Shown here one piece after another: positions 28,398-37,473 of a DNA stretch of 64,000 nucleotides. Under the pieces are notes generated by a model. It ran no database searches. It saw only the letters and a program-made list of their open reading frames with translations, and had not been told where the DNA came from. Each line of letters starts with the position of its first letter. Position 1 is the stretch's first letter. A program made the translations under genes and the position numbers. Origin of the DNA: Leptolyngbya sp. Heron Island J (GTDB lineage: Bacteria; Cyanobacteriota; Cyanobacteriia; Phormidesmidales; Phormidesmidaceae); the NCBI RefSeq assembly GCF_000482245.1, contig NZ_AWNH01000066.1, positions 1-64,000 of the forward strand, given 5' to 3'.

Positions 28398-28680
28398 CTA
28401 ACCAGCCAGCCCTCTACAACCAGCTTCCACATTGTTGCCATCAGGGTCGATCAGATAGGCCGCATAATAGAATGCATCACGCTTACCAGGTGCGCCATTA
28501 TCCTTAACCCCAGCATTTAACCCCGCACTGTAGAACTAGTCAACAGCACACAAACCAGCTAGAACCACCAGGCGTAGAATTGTCCTCAATTAACGTGATG
28601 CCTAAGGGTTCTAAACAACAGATATAAAATTGCCTGCTTTGCTCCAGATCAGCGGTTACAAATCCAATATGGTCAAACAT
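28398..28680 (-). pseudogene. Decayed VOC-superfamily (glyoxalase-like) gene
   Basis: Two pieces of one protein lie in sequence. The first starts MFDHIGFVTADLEQSRQFY and runs into a stop after SSWFVCC. The second, after the stop, reads FYSAGLNAGVKDNGAPGKRD followed by YYAAYLIDPDGNNVEA, the C-terminal metal-site region of VOC enzymes. The middle part is missing, so the gene has an internal deletion and a stop. It fills most of the gap between regulator 5 and the HIT gene. Confidence 0.75.
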
Positions 28681-28688
28681 AGAAAGTC

Positions 28689-29126
28689 TCACTCTTGAAG
28701 CATCAAACGTAGAGATTTTGCCGTTGCACTCAGCTCTGAGTCTGGCACTCGTGGTCTATCTTGAAAGGTAATATCCTGCTCCACAATATATTGCTTTGAG
28801 TTGATATCAGTTGCTTCCACTATGGGAACAACATGGGCATGAACATGGGGGATGTCTCCGCCCGTGAACAAAAACGCCACCCGTTTTACCTCAAATAGGT
28901 TGCTCAAGATTGGTGCCAGCTGCTGCCCAACACTGACAATTTCAGTCAAGGTCTCCAGCGGTACTGTGTCGTAATAATCAAAGTGCTCACGGGGGATAAT
29001 TTGCACATGCCCGGTTCGAATAGGTCGAATATCCAAAAATGCTAGAACATCGGGGGATTCATACACCATATGGGCAGGCAGGTGTCCAGCTGCAATCAGA
29101 CAGAATAAGCAAGTCTTATTGGCCAT
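28689..29126 (-). CDS. HIT-family (histidine triad) nucleotide hydrolase
   Basis: About 145 residues from the ATG of MANKTCLFC. The triad motif HVHAHVVPI (HxHxHxx) and the N-terminal CLFCLIAAG with paired cysteines are typical HINT/HIT features; enzymes of this family hydrolyse nucleoside phosphoramidates or dinucleotides. A TTG at 29141 is an alternative start. It lies 113 bases downstream of the ABC ATPase gene on the same strand but has no obvious link to iron uptake. Confidence 0.9.
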   Translation of the reverse strand: MANKTCLFCLIAAGHLPAHMVYESPDVLAFLDIRPIRTGHVQIIPREHFDYYDTVPLETLTEIVSVGQQLAPILSNLFEVKRVAFLFTGGDIPHVHAHVVPIVEATDINSKQYIVEQDITFQDRPRVPDSELSATAKSLRLMLQE

Positions 29127-29239
29127 AAAAAATCTTTTCAACAGCGAATTGGGTCGACCATCCTAGACACGAGATGGCGTTGGAATTAAATCCAGACTGA
29201 TCGTGCTGATTGTGAAAGTCTGTCTGCAGGGCCTGTATC

Positions 29240-30043
29240 TCACACAACTCCTAATACCTTGCGTCCCATAGGAATACAGAGAGGGGTGCCTGCTACCGGG
29301 TCATCAACAATGCGACATTCGAGGCCAAATACATCGCGTACTAAGGATTCGGTCATCACATTGCGGGGTACACCCTGGGCACAGACGTCTCCTGCTTTCA
29401 TGGCAATGACATGGTCGCCGTAGCGACAGGCTTGATTCAGCTCATGGAGCACCATCACAATCGTGCGTCCTTCTTTTTGGTTGAGGTCGTAGAGCAGGTC
29501 TAAAACCTCAATTTGGTGGGCCAAGTCGAGAAAGGTGGTGGGTTCATCCAGTAACAAAATCTGAGTATTCTGAGCCAGGATCATGGCAATCCAGGCTCGC
29601 TGGCGCTGACCACCGGAAAGACTGTCTACAGGTCGTTCGGCAAACTCCTGAAGTTCTGTAATGGATAGGGCCGCTTCGACTTCTTTTTCGTCTTCCTCAC
29701 TCCATTGTTGTAGCCAGCTTTGATAGGGATAGCGCCCTTGGGCAACTAGCTCTCGCACGGTCAGCCCTTCTGGTGCAGTAGGCCCTTGAGGCAACAACCC
29801 TAGCTGTTTGGCCACGGCTTTGGTGGGCAGCTTAAAAATGGGGGTGCTATCTAAATAAACAATGCCGTGACTGGGTTTGAGCAATCGCCCCAATCCTTTG
29901 AGCAGGGTAGATTTACCACAGCCGTTTGGCCCGACGAGAACTGTAATTTTGCCTGCGGGAATAGCTAGGTCCAGACCCTCAATAATGGGCTTGCCGTCAT
30001 AGGCCAGGGTAAGTTTGCGGGTAGTGAGAGCTGGGTCTGTCAT
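29240..30043 (-). CDS. Iron-siderophore ABC transporter ATP-binding protein (FecE/FhuC-type)
   Basis: About 267 residues from the ATG that overlaps the upstream permease stop as ATGA; this coupling decides the start against an in-frame extension to 30109. Walker [10 protein letters not shown], signature [13 protein letters not shown], Walker [14 protein letters not shown], and H-loop [11 protein letters not shown] are all present. It powers the two permeases encoded just upstream. It is the only FecE-type ATPase in the window, so it probably serves all binding proteins of the island. Confidence 0.94.
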   Translation of the reverse strand: MTDPALTTRKLTLAYDGKPIIEGLDLAIPAGKITVLVGPNGCGKSTLLKGLGRLLKPSHGIVYLDSTPIFKLPTKAVAKQLGLLPQGPTAPEGLTVRELVAQGRYPYQSWLQQWSEEDEKEVEAALSITELQEFAERPVDSLSGGQRQRAWIAMILAQNTQILLLDEPTTFLDLAHQIEVLDLLYDLNQKEGRTIVMVLHELNQACRYGDHVIAMKAGDVCAQGVPRNVMTESLVRDVFGLECRIVDDPVAGTPLCIPMGRKVLGVV

Positions 30044-31095
30044 TTGCGATCGCGAATTAGTAAATACAAAAAGTAAGGCGCACCAATCACAGCGGTGATG
30101 ATGCCGCAAGGGAGTTCAATGGGTGCAAACAACAATCGACCAATCAGGTCGGCTACTACTACCACCATGCCCCCAGTTAGAGCTGCCGTTGGCAACAGCC
30201 CTTCATGGGAAGGCCCCACCAGCTGACGGGCAATGTGGGGAGCCATCAAACCCACAAAGGCAATACTCCCTGCTGTGGCTACAGCTGCACCCGCCAGGGC
30301 TACCGCACTGAGTAACAACCAGCCCCGCTGCCATTCAAGCCGACTACCCAAACTACGGGCCACATCGTCACCCATTTGTAGGGCATTCAGTTCTCGGCTG
30401 AGCAACAGCGATAACAAGCCAAAAACAACTAGCCAGGGGGTAAAGGCCAACACCTGCGCCCAGCTGCGCCCGTAAACGCTACCGGCTAACCACACCAGTG
30501 CCTGACTAACGTCATAAATGTTGCCAAAGGTAATCATCAAACTGGTTAAAGCACCGGCTACCAAACTAAAGCCAACACCGACCAGAATCAGTCTGACAGG
30601 TGAACTACCGCCGTTCCAGGCTAGCAGGTAGATTAAGACAGCAACGGTTAAAGCGCCGAGAAATGCCGCTAGCGGCAGCAATGCTATGGGTGCTCCCGGA
30701 AACGCAACAATGAGACTCACGGCGGCTAAAGAGGCTCCGGCATTCACACCGATAATGCCAGGAGCCGCTAGCGGGTTGCGGGTGATGCCCTGGGTGAGAG
30801 TTCCCGCCATGGCTAGGGCCATACCGACACCCCAGGCTACGAGTGCTCTGGGCAAGCGCAGCGTGTTGACGATAAAAGCATAGTCTGGATTATTTGTGGG
30901 CAATCCTAAAATTGTGCGGATCACATCCAGCGGCGGTACCGGATATTCTCCTTGACTAACGCTCCACACCATGGCGAATAGAGTGACCACCAGCAATCCC
31001 AACAAAATTTTGGGGACGCGTCGATCCAGCCGGGCTGACAGAAACCCAGTTCGGACAATCAGCCACTGAAAATGGGACCGCTCTGTTTTTTGCAT
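30040..31095 (-). CDS. Iron-siderophore ABC permease (FecCD/FhuB-type) B
   Basis: 351 residues with about ten predicted membrane helices and the family landmarks [16 protein letters not shown] and [17 protein letters not shown]. It pairs with the second permease at 31100-32149 to form the inner-membrane channel of a FecBCDE-type importer. It starts 4 bases after the neighbouring stop and overlaps the ATPase gene by 4 bases, so it is translated as part of the tonB-permease-ATPase operon. Confidence 0.94.
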   Translation of the reverse strand: MQKTERSHFQWLIVRTGFLSARLDRRVPKILLGLLVVTLFAMVWSVSQGEYPVPPLDVIRTILGLPTNNPDYAFIVNTLRLPRALVAWGVGMALAMAGTLTQGITRNPLAAPGIIGVNAGASLAAVSLIVAFPGAPIALLPLAAFLGALTVAVLIYLLAWNGGSSPVRLILVGVGFSLVAGALTSLMITFGNIYDVSQALVWLAGSVYGRSWAQVLAFTPWLVVFGLLSLLLSRELNALQMGDDVARSLGSRLEWQRGWLLLSAVALAGAAVATAGSIAFVGLMAPHIARQLVGPSHEGLLPTAALTGGMVVVVADLIGRLLFAPIELPCGIITAVIGAPYFLYLLIRDRK

Positions 31096-31099
31096 AGTG

Positions 31100-32149
31100 C
31101 TACCGCCTCACCTGAGAGCGTGTGAGATAAATGAAGAAGGGGGCTCCCAGCAGTGGCATGACAATACCCACCGGTAGCTCTTGAGGTTGAATAATGAGTC
31201 GAGCCCCAATATCTGCTAAGAGCAACAAAATTGCGCCACACAGGGCAGAATAGGGCAAAATCCAACGGTAGTCGGCCCCTGTCCAAAAGCGGGCAATGTG
31301 CGGGACAATCAGGCCAATAAAACCAATCGGACCTGCGATCGCAACCGACCCACCGGCCAACAAAACAACACTGATAGCAGCCAGTACCTTGATCCAGACT
31401 GTCTTTTGACCCAATCCCTTAGCGACCGAATCCCCTAAGCTTAATGTGGTCAGCTGTTTTCCTAAGGCTAACCCTAAAACCAGACCCACTAAAAGATAGG
31501 GCATGACTTGAACAACCAGTTCCATATCCCGACCAGCCACTGACCCCGCTAACCAAAAGCGAATCTCTTCTAAAGTGCGCTGGCTGAGAATTAGAATCCC
31601 CGTTGTTAGGGAAGAGACTAATGCGGTTAACGCTGCCCCAGCAATGGTGAGATTAAGTGGAGTCAGCCCACCCCGACCTAGAGAACCTAACCCGTACACG
31701 GTTACAGCTGCAATGGCTGCCCCAACCAGAGCAAACCCGGCATATACACCCAGCGATGCCGCATTAAACCAAAACACAGCAATAACGACTGCCAGGGCTG
31801 CTCCAGCATTGATGCCTAAAATACCAGGATCGGCCAGGGGATTTCGCGTTAGCCCCTGCATGATCGCTCCCGCTACTGCCACCGCTGACCCCACTAGTAG
31901 AGCTGTTATTGATCGCGGTAATCGCACAGTGCGAATAATCAAATGTTCTGTCGAACCATCCGGAGATACCAGGGCCTGATAGACATCCGTTGGGGCAATG
32001 TCAGCCACACCCAGCCCAATGCTGGCCAGCAGACAGGCGAGTAAGAGCCAGACTCCCAAGACATACCCTGCCGTTAGTAATGTAGTTCGCGATTGAACAA
32101 GCACGTGATTTTTAATTTTTTCCATAGGTACTAGCTTTTGGTTGTTCAT
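31100..32149 (-). CDS. Iron-siderophore ABC permease (FecCD/FhuB-type) A
   Basis: 349 residues, about ten helices, with [20 protein letters not shown] and [17 protein letters not shown]. The start ATG overlaps the tonB stop as ATGA (32146-32149). Together with permease B and the ATPase it makes the only complete importer in the window. Four binding proteins encoded at 4560-24084 lack dedicated permeases and probably dock here (inference). Confidence 0.94.
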   Translation of the reverse strand: MNNQKLVPMEKIKNHVLVQSRTTLLTAGYVLGVWLLLACLLASIGLGVADIAPTDVYQALVSPDGSTEHLIIRTVRLPRSITALLVGSAVAVAGAIMQGLTRNPLADPGILGINAGAALAVVIAVFWFNAASLGVYAGFALVGAAIAAVTVYGLGSLGRGGLTPLNLTIAGAALTALVSSLTTGILILSQRTLEEIRFWLAGSVAGRDMELVVQVMPYLLVGLVLGLALGKQLTTLSLGDSVAKGLGQKTVWIKVLAAISVVLLAGGSVAIAGPIGFIGLIVPHIARFWTGADYRWILPYSALCGAILLLLADIGARLIIQPQELPVGIVMPLLGAPFFIYLTRSQVRR

Positions 32150-33633
32150 TCGCTAGTAGGAGCGGCAGGGGCCGGTTGGGGATTGCTGGGTGGTGCTGGC
32201 TGCGGCGCTGGTTGCGGTCTAGGTTGCGGCGCTGGTTGCGGTCTTGGCTGTGGGGTTGGTGGCGGCGCTGGTTGCGGTCTTGGCTGTGGGGTTGGTTGCG
32301 GTGTTGGTTGCGGTGTTGGTTGGGGCGTAGGTTGCGGTGCTGGTTGCGGCGTTGGCTGCGGTGCTGGTTGAGTGGGAGGGGGGGGGCTAGGTTGAGAACC
32401 TGAAGGTTGTGGAGCGGTGGGGGGCTCGGCTTCAGAGGGGGTAGGCCCATCCTCAACCGGAGGACTGACAGGTGTCTCCGATGTCGGTGCTGGTTCCGGC
32501 GCAGCGTTGCTATCGCTGGAATTCTCGGGTGAGCTAGCTGGCTGATTGTTGTCACCAGTATTGTCGCTCTCAGGCTCTTCCTCTGGACTGGGTGAGCTAG
32601 GCGGTACTGTTTCCGATGATGGGTTTTCTGTTGGCGTCTCTGGCTGACTGGTTACGGGTGCGGGTTCTTCCACTGGAGCGGGTGGTTCTTCCACCGAGAG
32701 GCGCTCGCGGCGGCGGCGGGCGGCCCGATTCCGCTCAGACCCTTCAATGGAAAAGTCCACTTCCATGGTGCGAGCCCGTCCTTGTCCCCCGGAGGTAAAT
32801 CGTGACTGTCGAACGGCGTCTAAAGCTGCCTGGTCCAACGCTGAACTACCGCTAGATTGAACAACACGAGCATTAATGACATTACCGGCTGCATCTACCT
32901 CAAATTCAATCGCGGGTTGGCCCTCAACTTCATCATCTAATGCGGCTTCGGGATAATCTGGTCTGACGCAATCACGACAGCCAAATTGACCACCTCCCCG
33001 ACTGGACCCGGTGCCTGGACCTGCGGCTGCTTGAGTGCCAGCAGCGGGGGCGTCGCCAGTGCCTGAACCTGAGGTCTCACCGTCACCGTCACCGTCACCG
33101 TCACCGTCTCCACTGCCGATCGATCCCCCATCACCTTCACCATCGAGACTGCCATTAGGACTACCTGTAGGGATTGAAATACTAGGGCCAGCTGCTGCTG
33201 CAACTCTGGTGGGGGCGGCGGCAGGGGCGGCAGGTTCGGGGGCGGGAGCTTCCTGGCTATCATTGGTTTCAGACACCTCAGCAGGCTCCTCCGGTGTTTC
33301 CGGCTCCTCTGGTGTTTCCGGCTCCTCCGGCTCTTCTAATGCTCTGGGCTCTTCCGGCTCTTCTGGCCTTTCAGCCCTGGGTGGTGGGGCTGCCGGTTCC
33401 TCTGGCCTTTCTGGCTCTGGCTCTGGCTCTATTGGAGTTTCAGATTCAGTGGGAGCCGTGACAATCAGTTCAATCCGCTCAGGTTCATCCCTTAATGGAA
33501 TCGGATTAAGGGCTAGTAGGGGAACTAGCGCCACATGTAATCCAGATGCGCAAACTAATCCCCAACAGAGCCACCTGCGAGTGATGGCTTCTTCCTGCGC
33601 GTGCTGATCGATACAAGATTTGGAAAGCGCCAT
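32146..33633 (-). CDS. TonB-like energy transducer with a long C-terminal Pro-rich tail
   Basis: 495 residues. One membrane anchor (about 20-45, [20 protein letters not shown]), a Glu/Pro-rich periplasmic spacer (about 50-135), a Gly-Asp run (174-186), then a TonB C-terminal domain (about 215-297: [40 protein letters not shown]). This is followed by about 200 further residues, basic at first ([12 protein letters not shown]) and then Pro/Gln repeats (PQPTPQPAP type, 420-490). TonB domains normally end the protein, so the tail is odd. Cys219 and Cys222 open the domain. It heads the operon with the permeases and is divergent from exbB. It should energise all five receptors. Confidence 0.9.
   Translation of the reverse strand: MALSKSCIDQHAQEEAITRRWLCWGLVCASGLHVALVPLLALNPIPLRDEPERIELIVTAPTESETPIEPEPEPERPEEPAAPPPRAERPEEPEEPRALEEPEEPETPEEPETPEEPAEVSETNDSQEAPAPEPAAPAAAPTRVAAAAGPSISIPTGSPNGSLDGEGDGGSIGSGDGDGDGDGDGETSGSGTGDAPAAGTQAAAGPGTGSSRGGGQFGCRDCVRPDYPEAALDDEVEGQPAIEFEVDAAGNVINARVVQSSGSSALDQAALDAVRQSRFTSGGQGRARTMEVDFSIEGSERNRAARRRRERLSVEEPPAPVEEPAPVTSQPETPTENPSSETVPPSSPSPEEEPESDNTGDNNQPASSPENSSDSNAAPEPAPTSETPVSPPVEDGPTPSEAEPPTAPQPSGSQPSPPPPTQPAPQPTPQPAPQPTPQPTPQPTPQPTPQPRPQPAPPPTPQPRPQPAPQPRPQPAPQPAPPSNPQPAPAAPTSE
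32190..32370. repeat. Minisatellite in the tonB tail
   Basis: Short degenerate repeats of the type GGTTGCGGTNTTGGTTGCGG code for the Pro-Gln-Pro-Thr/Ala/Arg tail. Such tracts are prone to length change; the reading frame is kept. Confidence 0.7.
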
Positions 33634-34028
33634 ACCAGATGTAAAAGCTATTGCGAGTCCTTGATGAAAGCAGTAAATAGAAGCTATTGCTAGCCTCTAT
33701 CAACTAAGGCTGAGCACGAATTGTATCAGTCTAGCTCCATTGATAGAAAAAAGAAATAAGCCAATCCGTATAATTACGGCGTCAGAGAGCTAGGATGAAG
33801 TTGCTCCAAGGCCTTTGTTATAAAGCTTGTCCAATCATTTAGGTCCAGTAAGCTGATTACGTATAGTTGGTGCCTATGTATATTACAATGGGCTGCCATA
33901 TGACATTCACTGTCATTAATGATGGTGCTCAGACGCATTATCTGTGTCGTTTTGATCATGTCCCTAACCAAACGACAATAAAGTCAATGGTGATGGTTGT
34001 TTAATCGGTGAGGTAGTAACAGGTTTTT
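33634..34028. promoter_or_regulatory. Divergent tonB / exbB intergenic region
   Basis: A 395-base gap with no convincing gene. It must hold both promoters. A perfect 5-bp dyad TGACA-n5-TGTCA lies at 33901-33915, and two copies of AAGCTATTGC lie close to the tonB start. No clear Fur box was found. A 65-codon minus-strand frame at 33774-33971 has no recognisable features. Confidence 0.35.
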
Positions 34029-34679
34029 ATGTCTTTTACTGAGATTTTTCAGGCCGGTGGAATTGTCATGTGGCCACTGACCATATTTTCACTAATTGCG
34101 ATCGCGCTCTCCGTTGAACGGCTAATTTTCTGGGTACGTGTAAATCGCAGTCAGCGAAAAGTCGTCAAGAAAATTTTGGCAACTTACCGGCGTCAACCGA
34201 TGGACGTCTTTGCTATCTTGCGACAAAATATCCACCTGCCCATATCGCGCATTTTTCTGGAGGCTCTGGAACTGGAGAAAGCCTCTCCAAACCAGTTTCG
34301 TTTAGCTTTAGAAAGTGCAACTCAAGCAGAGTTGCCCATGCTTAAACGCTTTAACACCGTTTTTCAAACAATTATCACAGTCTCACCGCTGCTGGGGCTG
34401 TTGGGGACCATTTTGGGACTGATCCGCTCATTTGATGCCATTGAGATTAGTGGCATTGGCTCCAATGCAGAAATGGTCACTGGCGGTATTAGTGAAGCAT
34501 TGGTGTCAACAGCAACGGGGATGGTTGTGGCAATTTTCACGTTACTTTTCGCTAATTTATTTCGTGGTCTTTACAAACGACAGATTGCTCTTTTACAAGA
34601 ACATGGTGGTCAGCTTGAGCTCCTGTACGAAGATCACTACGCTAATAAGGTAGGAACTCCCGAATATGCGAATTCTTGA
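34029..34679 (+). CDS. exbB: ExbB/TolQ/MotA-type proton channel subunit
   Basis: 216 residues, three predicted membrane helices: near the N-terminus (MWPLTIFSLIAIALSVERLIFW), and two in the C-terminal half (ITVSPLLGLLGTILGLI; EALVSTATGMVVAIFTLLFANLF). The last two contain the conserved small-residue and Thr positions of the proton path. It forms the ExbB pentamer that powers TonB. It overlaps exbD by 14 bases, so the two are translated together. The position next to tonB confirms the ExbB rather than TolQ or MotA role. Confidence 0.93.
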   Translation: MSFTEIFQAGGIVMWPLTIFSLIAIALSVERLIFWVRVNRSQRKVVKKILATYRRQPMDVFAILRQNIHLPISRIFLEALELEKASPNQFRLALESATQAELPMLKRFNTVFQTIITVSPLLGLLGTILGLIRSFDAIEISGIGSNAEMVTGGISEALVSTATGMVVAIFTLLFANLFRGLYKRQIALLQEHGGQLELLYEDHYANKVGTPEYANS

Positions 34680-35091
34680 TAACGAACAAGACGACGAGTT
34701 TGAGATTAATATCTTGCCGATGATTGATGTAATTTTTGCAATTCTTGCATTTTTCATCATTTCGACGCTTTTCCTGACCCGTACAGAAGGGCTGCCCGTC
34801 AACTTACCTAAAACCGACACCTCTGAACCGCAAGATCCTGCTGACTTTACCGTCACAATTGAGCCCGATGGTAGTCTTTTCCTTGATGAGTTATCTGTTA
34901 CAGAAGATACGCTCCGTGAGCGAATTGTTGCTCAGCTTGAACCTGAACAAGAGGCATTGATCACGATCAAAGCAGATGAGCAGACTTATCATGGGCAAGT
35001 TATTACAGTCATGGACGAATTACGCACCATTGATAGCGCCAGCTTAGGTATTGCCACTGTGCCCAAACCAGATTCCTCTGAATCAGAGTGA
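34666..35091 (+). CDS. exbD: ExbD/TolR-type protein
   Basis: 141 residues: short cytoplasmic N-terminus, one membrane helix (ILPMIDVIFAILAFFIISTLF) carrying the essential Asp of the ExbD/TolR family, then a periplasmic domain (VTIEPDGSLFLDELSVTEDT...). It works with ExbB to drive TonB by the proton gradient. The start lies inside the 3' end of exbB. Confidence 0.93.
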   Translation: MRILDNEQDDEFEINILPMIDVIFAILAFFIISTLFLTRTEGLPVNLPKTDTSEPQDPADFTVTIEPDGSLFLDELSVTEDTLRERIVAQLEPEQEALITIKADEQTYHGQVITVMDELRTIDSASLGIATVPKPDSSESE

Positions 35092-35110
35092 GGTTTCTAG
35101 TATCACTCTG
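35084..35110 (+). terminator. Stem-loop at the end of exbD
   Basis: CAGAGTGA (35084-35091, containing the exbD stop) and TCACTCTG (35103-35110) form a perfect 8-bp stem with an 11-base loop. There is no following T-run, so it may be a weak terminator or an mRNA-stabilising hairpin. Confidence 0.4.
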
Positions 35111-35186
35111 CATTGAACTCGTAACCATCTCCACGCTTATGACAACTTGATAAAGCTCTGTGCCATCGCTGAATGAGAGCAGTAAA

Positions 35187-35990
35187 ATGCTGGCTATGGC
35201 ATACCTACTCTCAGCAACTAAGCTCAAGTCCTATGCCCAGTGTCCCAGGGCATATTATTTTCGTTATGAGTACGGTTTGAAACAGCCGTCAATGTTTGGT
35301 GCAGCTGTTTTGGGGACGGCATTGCATGGTGCCCTGGCACAGCTGTATCAGGATTGGCATTATCAAGAGCCATTGCCGTCTGAGGAGTGGCTACGCTATT
35401 GCTGGGAAAATCAGATTGGTGCCTTGACTGCGGCCCAGGTAGAAGAGGGCTGGCAGATTCTTTGGCGGTATTTTGAAACTGAGATTGTGCCGTTGGGTGT
35501 GATGCAGCGTCCGCTGGCGACGGAGGGCAGAATTCAGGGTTTAACCCAAGTGAATGGCCTGGAGTTTAGGCTAACTGGACGGTATGACCGATTGGATAGT
35601 TTGGAGGATGGCCTGGAGCTGATTGATTATAAGTCAGCGAAGAATCCGAAATTACCTGAGGCTGAAACGGTGGACTTGCAGCTGGGGTTATATAGTTTGG
35701 CCTTGGAGCAGCGTTATGGAAAGTTGCTGCGACGGATGAGTTTACTATTCCTGCGAACGGGAGAGCGGGTGACCTATGAGGTGACCTATGAACATCGGCG
35801 GCAGGTAGAGTCTGTGATTGGTGGGTTGGCGTTGAGCTTGCGGGAAGAGGAAGCATGGCAGCCCAGATGTGGGGAGCAATGTGGGCAGTGTGCCTATGGG
35901 AAGTATTGTTCGGCAGTGGAAGATGACCCGGAGCCGTTGCCGGAAGTAAGACAAAAGACGCGGAAGTTGCAGTTGTGTTTTAGTTTCTAG
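35187..35990 (+). CDS. PD-(D/E)XK nuclease-superfamily protein (RecB/Cas4-like) with Fe-S cysteines
   Basis: About 267 residues from the ATG behind GAGAGC; the frame is open to a GTG at 35160. YAQCPRAYYFRYEYG near the N-terminus, GRYDRLD (first catalytic Asp region) and LELIDYKSAK (D-x-K) are the RecB/Cas4-type nuclease motifs. The C-terminal CGEQCGQCAYGKYCSA, together with the N-terminal Cys, resembles the 4Fe-4S cluster of AddB/Cas4-like proteins. No CRISPR array or cas genes are nearby, so a repair or general DNA-processing role is more likely than CRISPR adaptation. Confidence 0.88.
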   Translation: MLAMAYLLSATKLKSYAQCPRAYYFRYEYGLKQPSMFGAAVLGTALHGALAQLYQDWHYQEPLPSEEWLRYCWENQIGALTAAQVEEGWQILWRYFETEIVPLGVMQRPLATEGRIQGLTQVNGLEFRLTGRYDRLDSLEDGLELIDYKSAKNPKLPEAETVDLQLGLYSLALEQRYGKLLRRMSLLFLRTGERVTYEVTYEHRRQVESVIGGLALSLREEEAWQPRCGEQCGQCAYGKYCSAVEDDPEPLPEVRQKTRKLQLCFSF

Positions 35991-36152
35991 GGGATTGGTA
36001 GGATTGGGGTGCGATACTCCACTGGAGCGACTGTGCGATCGCAACTGTACGATGACCAAAGTCACGAACTTATCCAATACAGACCAAAGGCGACTATTCA
36101 AAAAAATTGACAGAAGTCATCAAATCAACTGTAGCTAAGTTTTTAATAGAAG

Positions 36153-36293
36153 TTAACTAATATGCTGCATAATTCCTTTCGTGTACTCGTAAGTAGCGGC
36201 AAGAGCAATTTCAGCATACAAATCTGTTGGATAAAATCTTGGTAGTGAGAACAACTGATCGAGAAGCTCTACTCTAAAGAATAGGTTATGCAC
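36153..36293 (-). other. Possible small ORF in the 35991-36336 gap
   Basis: A 46-codon minus-strand frame with a GTG start reads like real protein (LLDQLFSLPRFYPTDLYAEI, then ALAATYEYTKGIM). No family is recognised and no good ribosome-binding site is seen. It may be the end of a lost gene. The rest of the gap holds one HIP1 octamer near 36036 and nothing else clear. Confidence 0.3.
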
Positions 36294-36336
36294 CTAGTTA
36301 TCCCATACTCTGACCAGTAAAGAATGAGGTGATATT

Positions 36337-37386
36337 GTGCGAGTCATCAGCTGGAATATTGAGCACATGAACTCTTGGTTTGTTCCAAATAATGCGCCAA
36401 ATTCACCTGCTCTAAGAGCAAGTTTTCCTGGCAGAGGGTTCGGTGGAGGACAAATTGATGACGTCCCAGCATTGGCACAACGAGTAGCAAATGTCTTGTC
36501 CAGACTAGATCCGGATGTAATTTGTATCCAAGAAGGAGCCGGTGAGGAAGAGGTAGCGCTCTTTCTAAACCAGTTTCTACCTATTGCTAATGGAAGGACT
36601 TGGTCAGTTTTTGGAGGGGCAGGAGGTGCGCAGAAGCTGATAGTCGCCGCTCGTACTGATCGTGATGTTACCTCGATTGCTATTGCCACCGACAATACCG
36701 AGATGACTACTAAGTTAGATGAGGCCTATGAAGCAGACACTGATGGGGATGCAGTACTTGAAACCGACACACGTTTTGCTCGCGTACCTCTAGTCATTGA
36801 TTTAGTCGCACACGAACAGAATATCCGACTCATCAACTGCCACCTTAAGAGCAAGTTCGTGCGTAATGGAGAAGACCTATTTAATGGTACACAAGCAGAG
36901 AAGCTTGAGTTTTTTAGAGCAGCCCTAGTGAATCGTCGCCGGATTAGTGCTGAAGCATTTCGGATTCGCACTTACTTAGATGAGATTTTTGATGGCAGCC
37001 CTGATCGACTTATCTTATTAGCTGGTGATCTCAATGATGGTCCTGGGTTTGAATTTTTTGAGCGCCGATATCTGACACACAGTGTAGTAGATCTTGTATT
37101 TGGCTCCGTATTGCTACCAGAGGGACAATTGGCACATCCGCTCATTCACCCAGGGCAGCCGCTTCCAGCAAGTGCATTCTTTGATGATTTTGTAGAAGGA
37201 ATTCAGAATAAGCCTCTTCTACTTGATCATATTGGTCTATCGCCAGAGTTATCGAAGTGGCTCGATAGCGCAAGGGTTGCTGATGCTGAATTTGATGTTG
37301 AAGTCCGACTTGGAGCACAACAGGAACGTGAAAAACTACCATCAGATCACAGACCAATACTGGCTGTACTTACTCCACCAACTTAG
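36337..37386 (+). CDS. Endonuclease/exonuclease/phosphatase-family hydrolase
   Basis: 349 residues with a GTG start (RVISWNIEHMNSWF). Motifs of the EEP (DNase I/exonuclease III) fold: SWNIEH, DVICIQEGAGEEE with the metal-binding Glu, NCHLKSK, LLAGDLNDGPG with the catalytic Asp-Asn, and SDHRPILA with the final Asp-His. Substrate may be DNA, a phosphoinositide-like or another phosphodiester; the sequence does not tell. No signal peptide. It stands alone between two convergent or unrelated units. Confidence 0.9.
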   Translation: MRVISWNIEHMNSWFVPNNAPNSPALRASFPGRGFGGGQIDDVPALAQRVANVLSRLDPDVICIQEGAGEEEVALFLNQFLPIANGRTWSVFGGAGGAQKLIVAARTDRDVTSIAIATDNTEMTTKLDEAYEADTDGDAVLETDTRFARVPLVIDLVAHEQNIRLINCHLKSKFVRNGEDLFNGTQAEKLEFFRAALVNRRRISAEAFRIRTYLDEIFDGSPDRLILLAGDLNDGPGFEFFERRYLTHSVVDLVFGSVLLPEGQLAHPLIHPGQPLPASAFFDDFVEGIQNKPLLLDHIGLSPELSKWLDSARVADAEFDVEVRLGAQQEREKLPSDHRPILAVLTPPT

Positions 37387-37473
37387 AGAGAGAGTAGTAA
37401 AATACTTTTATCTTGTTGAGCAGTCAGTTAGCTTTAAAAAAATAAACTAATAGTATTTAAGGTCACTCAATGT

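Noticed and set aside
32190-32370. CRISPR-like array
   Set aside because: The repeats are short, degenerate and without spacers, and they keep the tonB reading frame; it is a coding minisatellite.
32112-32555. 147-codon frame rich in His/Arg/Asn on the minus strand
   Set aside because: Out-of-frame reading of the Pro/Gln minisatellite of tonB.
33035-33607. Long plus-strand frame rich in Ser-Gly-Ser (190 codons)
   Set aside because: It is the antisense shadow of the Glu/Pro-rich part of the TonB gene; low-complexity coding produces open frames on the other strand.
33774-33971. 65-codon minus-strand frame in the tonB-exbB gap
   Set aside because: No recognisable domain and no good ribosome-binding site; it lies in the expected promoter region.
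35187-35990. Cas4-type adaptation nuclease
   Set aside because: The fold and cysteines fit, but no CRISPR array or cas gene is in the window, so a CRISPR role is not supported.
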